Below, in pieces: positions 13,133 through 14,129 of a DNA stretch of 14,129 nt. Under the pieces are notes generated by a model. The model had not been told where the DNA came from. It saw only the letters and a program-made list of their open reading frames with translations, and made no database searches. Position 1 is the first letter of the stretch, and each line of letters begins with the position of its first letter. Origin of the DNA: JBEKIK01 sp050013075 (GTDB taxonomy: Bacteria > Planctomycetota > Planctomycetia > Pirellulales > Thermoguttaceae); NCBI GenBank assembly GCA_050013075.1, contig JBEKFZ010000106.1, positions 1 through 14,129 on the forward strand, read 5' to 3'. Both the position numbers and the translations under genes were made by a program.

Positions 13133-13858
13133 TCATTGGTTCCATTGCGAATTGCCGTATTTCTCCGCCGCCAAACGGGCCGTAAGCTCGCGGGGCCAAT
13201 CTACAATCGGTTCCACGGCGTTCCAGGCTGAAATCAATGCCCGCCGAATGCACTCGCCCGAAAGAGGCAAATTTGTGACAAAAGCCCGATGATCGCGGCC
13301 GTTGCGATATTCGGGCATCCGCGGAGGGATTTTCAAACAACGGGAAATCACATCCAGCGGAAAATTATACAAAATCGTGCCGTGATACAAAAAATGCCGC
13401 TTTCGGCAGCGTATGCTGTTACCGGAGAATTTTAGCGACCCTGATCCCGCTTCCAGGACCAGATCGCTGGTTCCGCAACAATGCACTCCCGGTACAAACG
13501 GCGCGAGCGCCTGGGCCAGCGTGCCCAGCACAAAAGCATGGGCCTGATTTATCGCCCGCAGGCCGTGACGATTTTGATAACCAAGCACCAGGCCATACAT
13601 CAAGCAGCCCGGCCCGGCGACGATTGCCGCCCCGCCGCTTATTCGACGCAAGATTGGAATCCCCAGTTCCCGGCAGGCAGCAAGATTCACTTCCGACTCG
13701 ATGCGCGACGACCGTCCCACGACAGCCATGATTTGTGCCGGTTCCCAAAAGCGCAGCGTTTCCAGCGGCTCGGCGGCAGTTTCAGCCTCCTCCAAAAGCG
13801 CTTCGTCCAGCGCCAAATTCTCCGCTGGCGCGGGCAGGGTAAGATCGAGTAAACGCAT
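13133..13858 (-). CDS. Lipoate-protein ligase / octanoyltransferase family protein
   Basis: The 241-residue cytoplasmic protein belongs to the BPL/LplA/LipB fold family, which attaches lipoate or octanoate to lipoyl domains of 2-oxoacid dehydrogenases and the glycine cleavage H protein. Visible marks are RRISGGAAIV at residues 71-80 (RRxSGGG loop), the conserved Lys143 in LKFSGNSIR, and FLYHGTILYNF at 156-166 (HGTLL-type strand). Length fits single-domain members lacking the accessory domain. Whether it adenylates free lipoate or transfers octanoate cannot be told. I prefer the ATG at 13858 (MRLLDLTLPAPAENLALDEALL, the usual opening) to the ATG at 13867, three codons upstream; neither has a good ribosome binding site. 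It is on the same strand as the AmmeMemoRadiSam genes but separated by 257 bp with palindromes, so probably a separate unit. Confidence 0.88.
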   Translation of the reverse strand: MRLLDLTLPAPAENLALDEALLEEAETAAEPLETLRFWEPAQIMAVVGRSSRIESEVNLAACRELGIPILRRISGGAAIVAGPGCLMYGLVLGYQNRHGLRAINQAHAFVLGTLAQALAPFVPGVHCCGTSDLVLEAGSGSLKFSGNSIRCRKRHFLYHGTILYNFPLDVISRCLKIPPRMPEYRNGRDHRAFVTNLPLSGECIRRALISAWNAVEPIVDWPRELTARLAAEKYGNSQWNQ

Positions 13859-13922
13859 ACGGCCCATTATGTCAAAGGGCGAAGCAGAAAGAAAGGCGTT
13901 AAGGAAAAGATATACTTATCGT

Positions 13923-13948
13923 TTAGCCCCGGAGCTTGCTCCGGGCTT
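13923..13948. repeat. REP-like palindrome
   Basis: CCCGGAGC-TT-GCTCCGGG is a perfect 8-bp stem, preceded by TTTAGC and followed by CTTAA. It lacks the T-run of a terminator. The outer sequence resembles that of 13072-13095. Confidence 0.6.
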
Positions 13949-13971
13949 AATGATCATGAAATTAAGCAATC

Positions 13972-14003
13972 ACGAAACCACGAAAGGACGAAAACACGAA
14001 AAT
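13972..14003. repeat. 4 x 8-bp ACGAAANN tandem repeat
   Basis: The units are ACGAAACC, ACGAAAGG, ACGAAAAC and ACGAAAAT with exact 8-bp period. It is purine-rich on the plus strand, forms no hairpin and is non-coding. Confidence 0.8.
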
Positions 14004-14060
14004 GATAGGTGGTGTCCAACTTCAAATGCAACATGAATAGGAATTGATATTGGAGCAAAG

Positions 14061-14120
14061 TCGCTGGGTCGTTCGAATGTTGAGTTTTGCGAAACAGACG
14101 TTCGAACGGAGGCCCAGCGA
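14061..14120 (+). promoter_or_regulatory. Stem-loop that would sequester a ribosome binding site
   Basis: TCGCTGGG (14061-14068) pairs with CCCAGCGA (14113-14120), and GTTCGAA (14071-14077) with TTCGAAC (14101-14107). The Shine-Dalgarno GGAGG (14108-14112) is in the gap between these stems, and the first base of the ATG is in the lower stem. Such folding would limit translation, as known for several transposase mRNAs. Confidence 0.5.
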
Positions 14121-14129
14121 TGGCTCATC
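14120..14129 (+). CDS. Start of a gene running off the right edge (possible transposase)
   Basis: ATG GCT CAT follows a perfect GGAGG (14108-14112) at 7-nt spacing. Only Met-Ala-His is visible. The Met-Ala-His opening and the preceding structure are compatible with an IS481-type transposase, but three residues prove nothing. Confidence 0.4.

Larger units (their letters stand above)
14013..14129 (+). mobile_element. Possible left end of an insertion sequence (truncated by window)
   Basis: From TGTCCAACTTCAAATGCAAC onward the sequence changes character and leads into a gene start at 14120 preceded by a large interrupted stem-loop. TGT at an end, a leader of about 107 bp and a guarded ribosome binding site fit an IS, but the other end is outside the window, so this is inference. 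Confidence 0.35.

Noticed and set aside
14061..14120. Integron attC site
   Set aside because: The palindrome does not show the RYYYAAC / GTTRRRY end motifs, and a ribosome binding site and start codon explain the right arm better.

Overview
The window most resembles a chromosomal segment from a planctomycete or a close PVC-type bacterium. This is an inference from gene style, not from a marker gene. The pointers are a secreted prenyltransferase/squalene-oxidase-repeat protein beside a HlyD-like adaptor with a Lys/Pro/Ala/Glu-rich spacer, a small exported protein whose conserved-looking core contains 'FQWARKKP', a lipoate ligase opening 'MRLLDLTLPAPAENLALDEALL', and many palindromic repeats. 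Base composition is moderately GC-rich, and almost every large gene is on the minus strand.

Layout from the left. Positions 1-4239 hold three minus-strand genes read in the order M16 zinc peptidase -> tsaE (tRNA t6A ATPase) -> sensor histidine kinase. The kinase runs off the left edge. A 134-bp MITE with a TTA target duplication lies between tsaE and the kinase. At 4523-4945 a lone plus-strand PilZ (c-di-GMP receptor) gene follows. At 5033-5890 there is a REP-associated tyrosine transposase (RAYT, HYH motif) bracketed by four REP-like hairpins. The rightmost hairpin and an adjoining 12-bp tandem repeat form the 3' end and stop codon of the next gene. That gene (5824-7122, minus) encodes the secreted toroid-type protein. 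It lies downstream of the HlyD-like adaptor gene (7241-8905, minus), with a 4 x 7-bp repeat abutting the adaptor stop.

Positions 8906-9295 are non-coding. They hold a minus-strand promoter-like pair, a GC-rich intrinsic terminator and an AT-rich bidirectional hairpin, which together suggest a roughly 118-nt RNA or an attenuated leader. A small exported protein gene (9296-9604, plus) is next. It is followed by a RelE/antitoxin operon (9629-10086, minus) with its own promoter, operator-like palindromes and a TTG toxin start overlapping the antitoxin stop.

Positions 10194-12875 encode the AmmeMemoRadiSam set. AMMECR1 (protein A) and Memo (protein B) are fused in one polypeptide, preceded by the AmrS-type radical SAM gene. 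A lipoate-protein ligase family gene (13133-13858) lies upstream of them. The right edge (about 14003-14129) looks like the left end of an insertion sequence whose gene starts at 14120, with its ribosome binding site inside a stem-loop.

A recurring theme is that unrelated repeat families sit on or against stop codons: a REP in the 5824 gene, tandem palindromes in the radical SAM gene, and a 7-bp repeat at the adaptor gene. The most distinctive unit is the RAYT/REP cluster with repeat capture into a coding sequence. The AMMECR1-Memo fusion plus AmrS is the clearest biochemical system of unresolved function.
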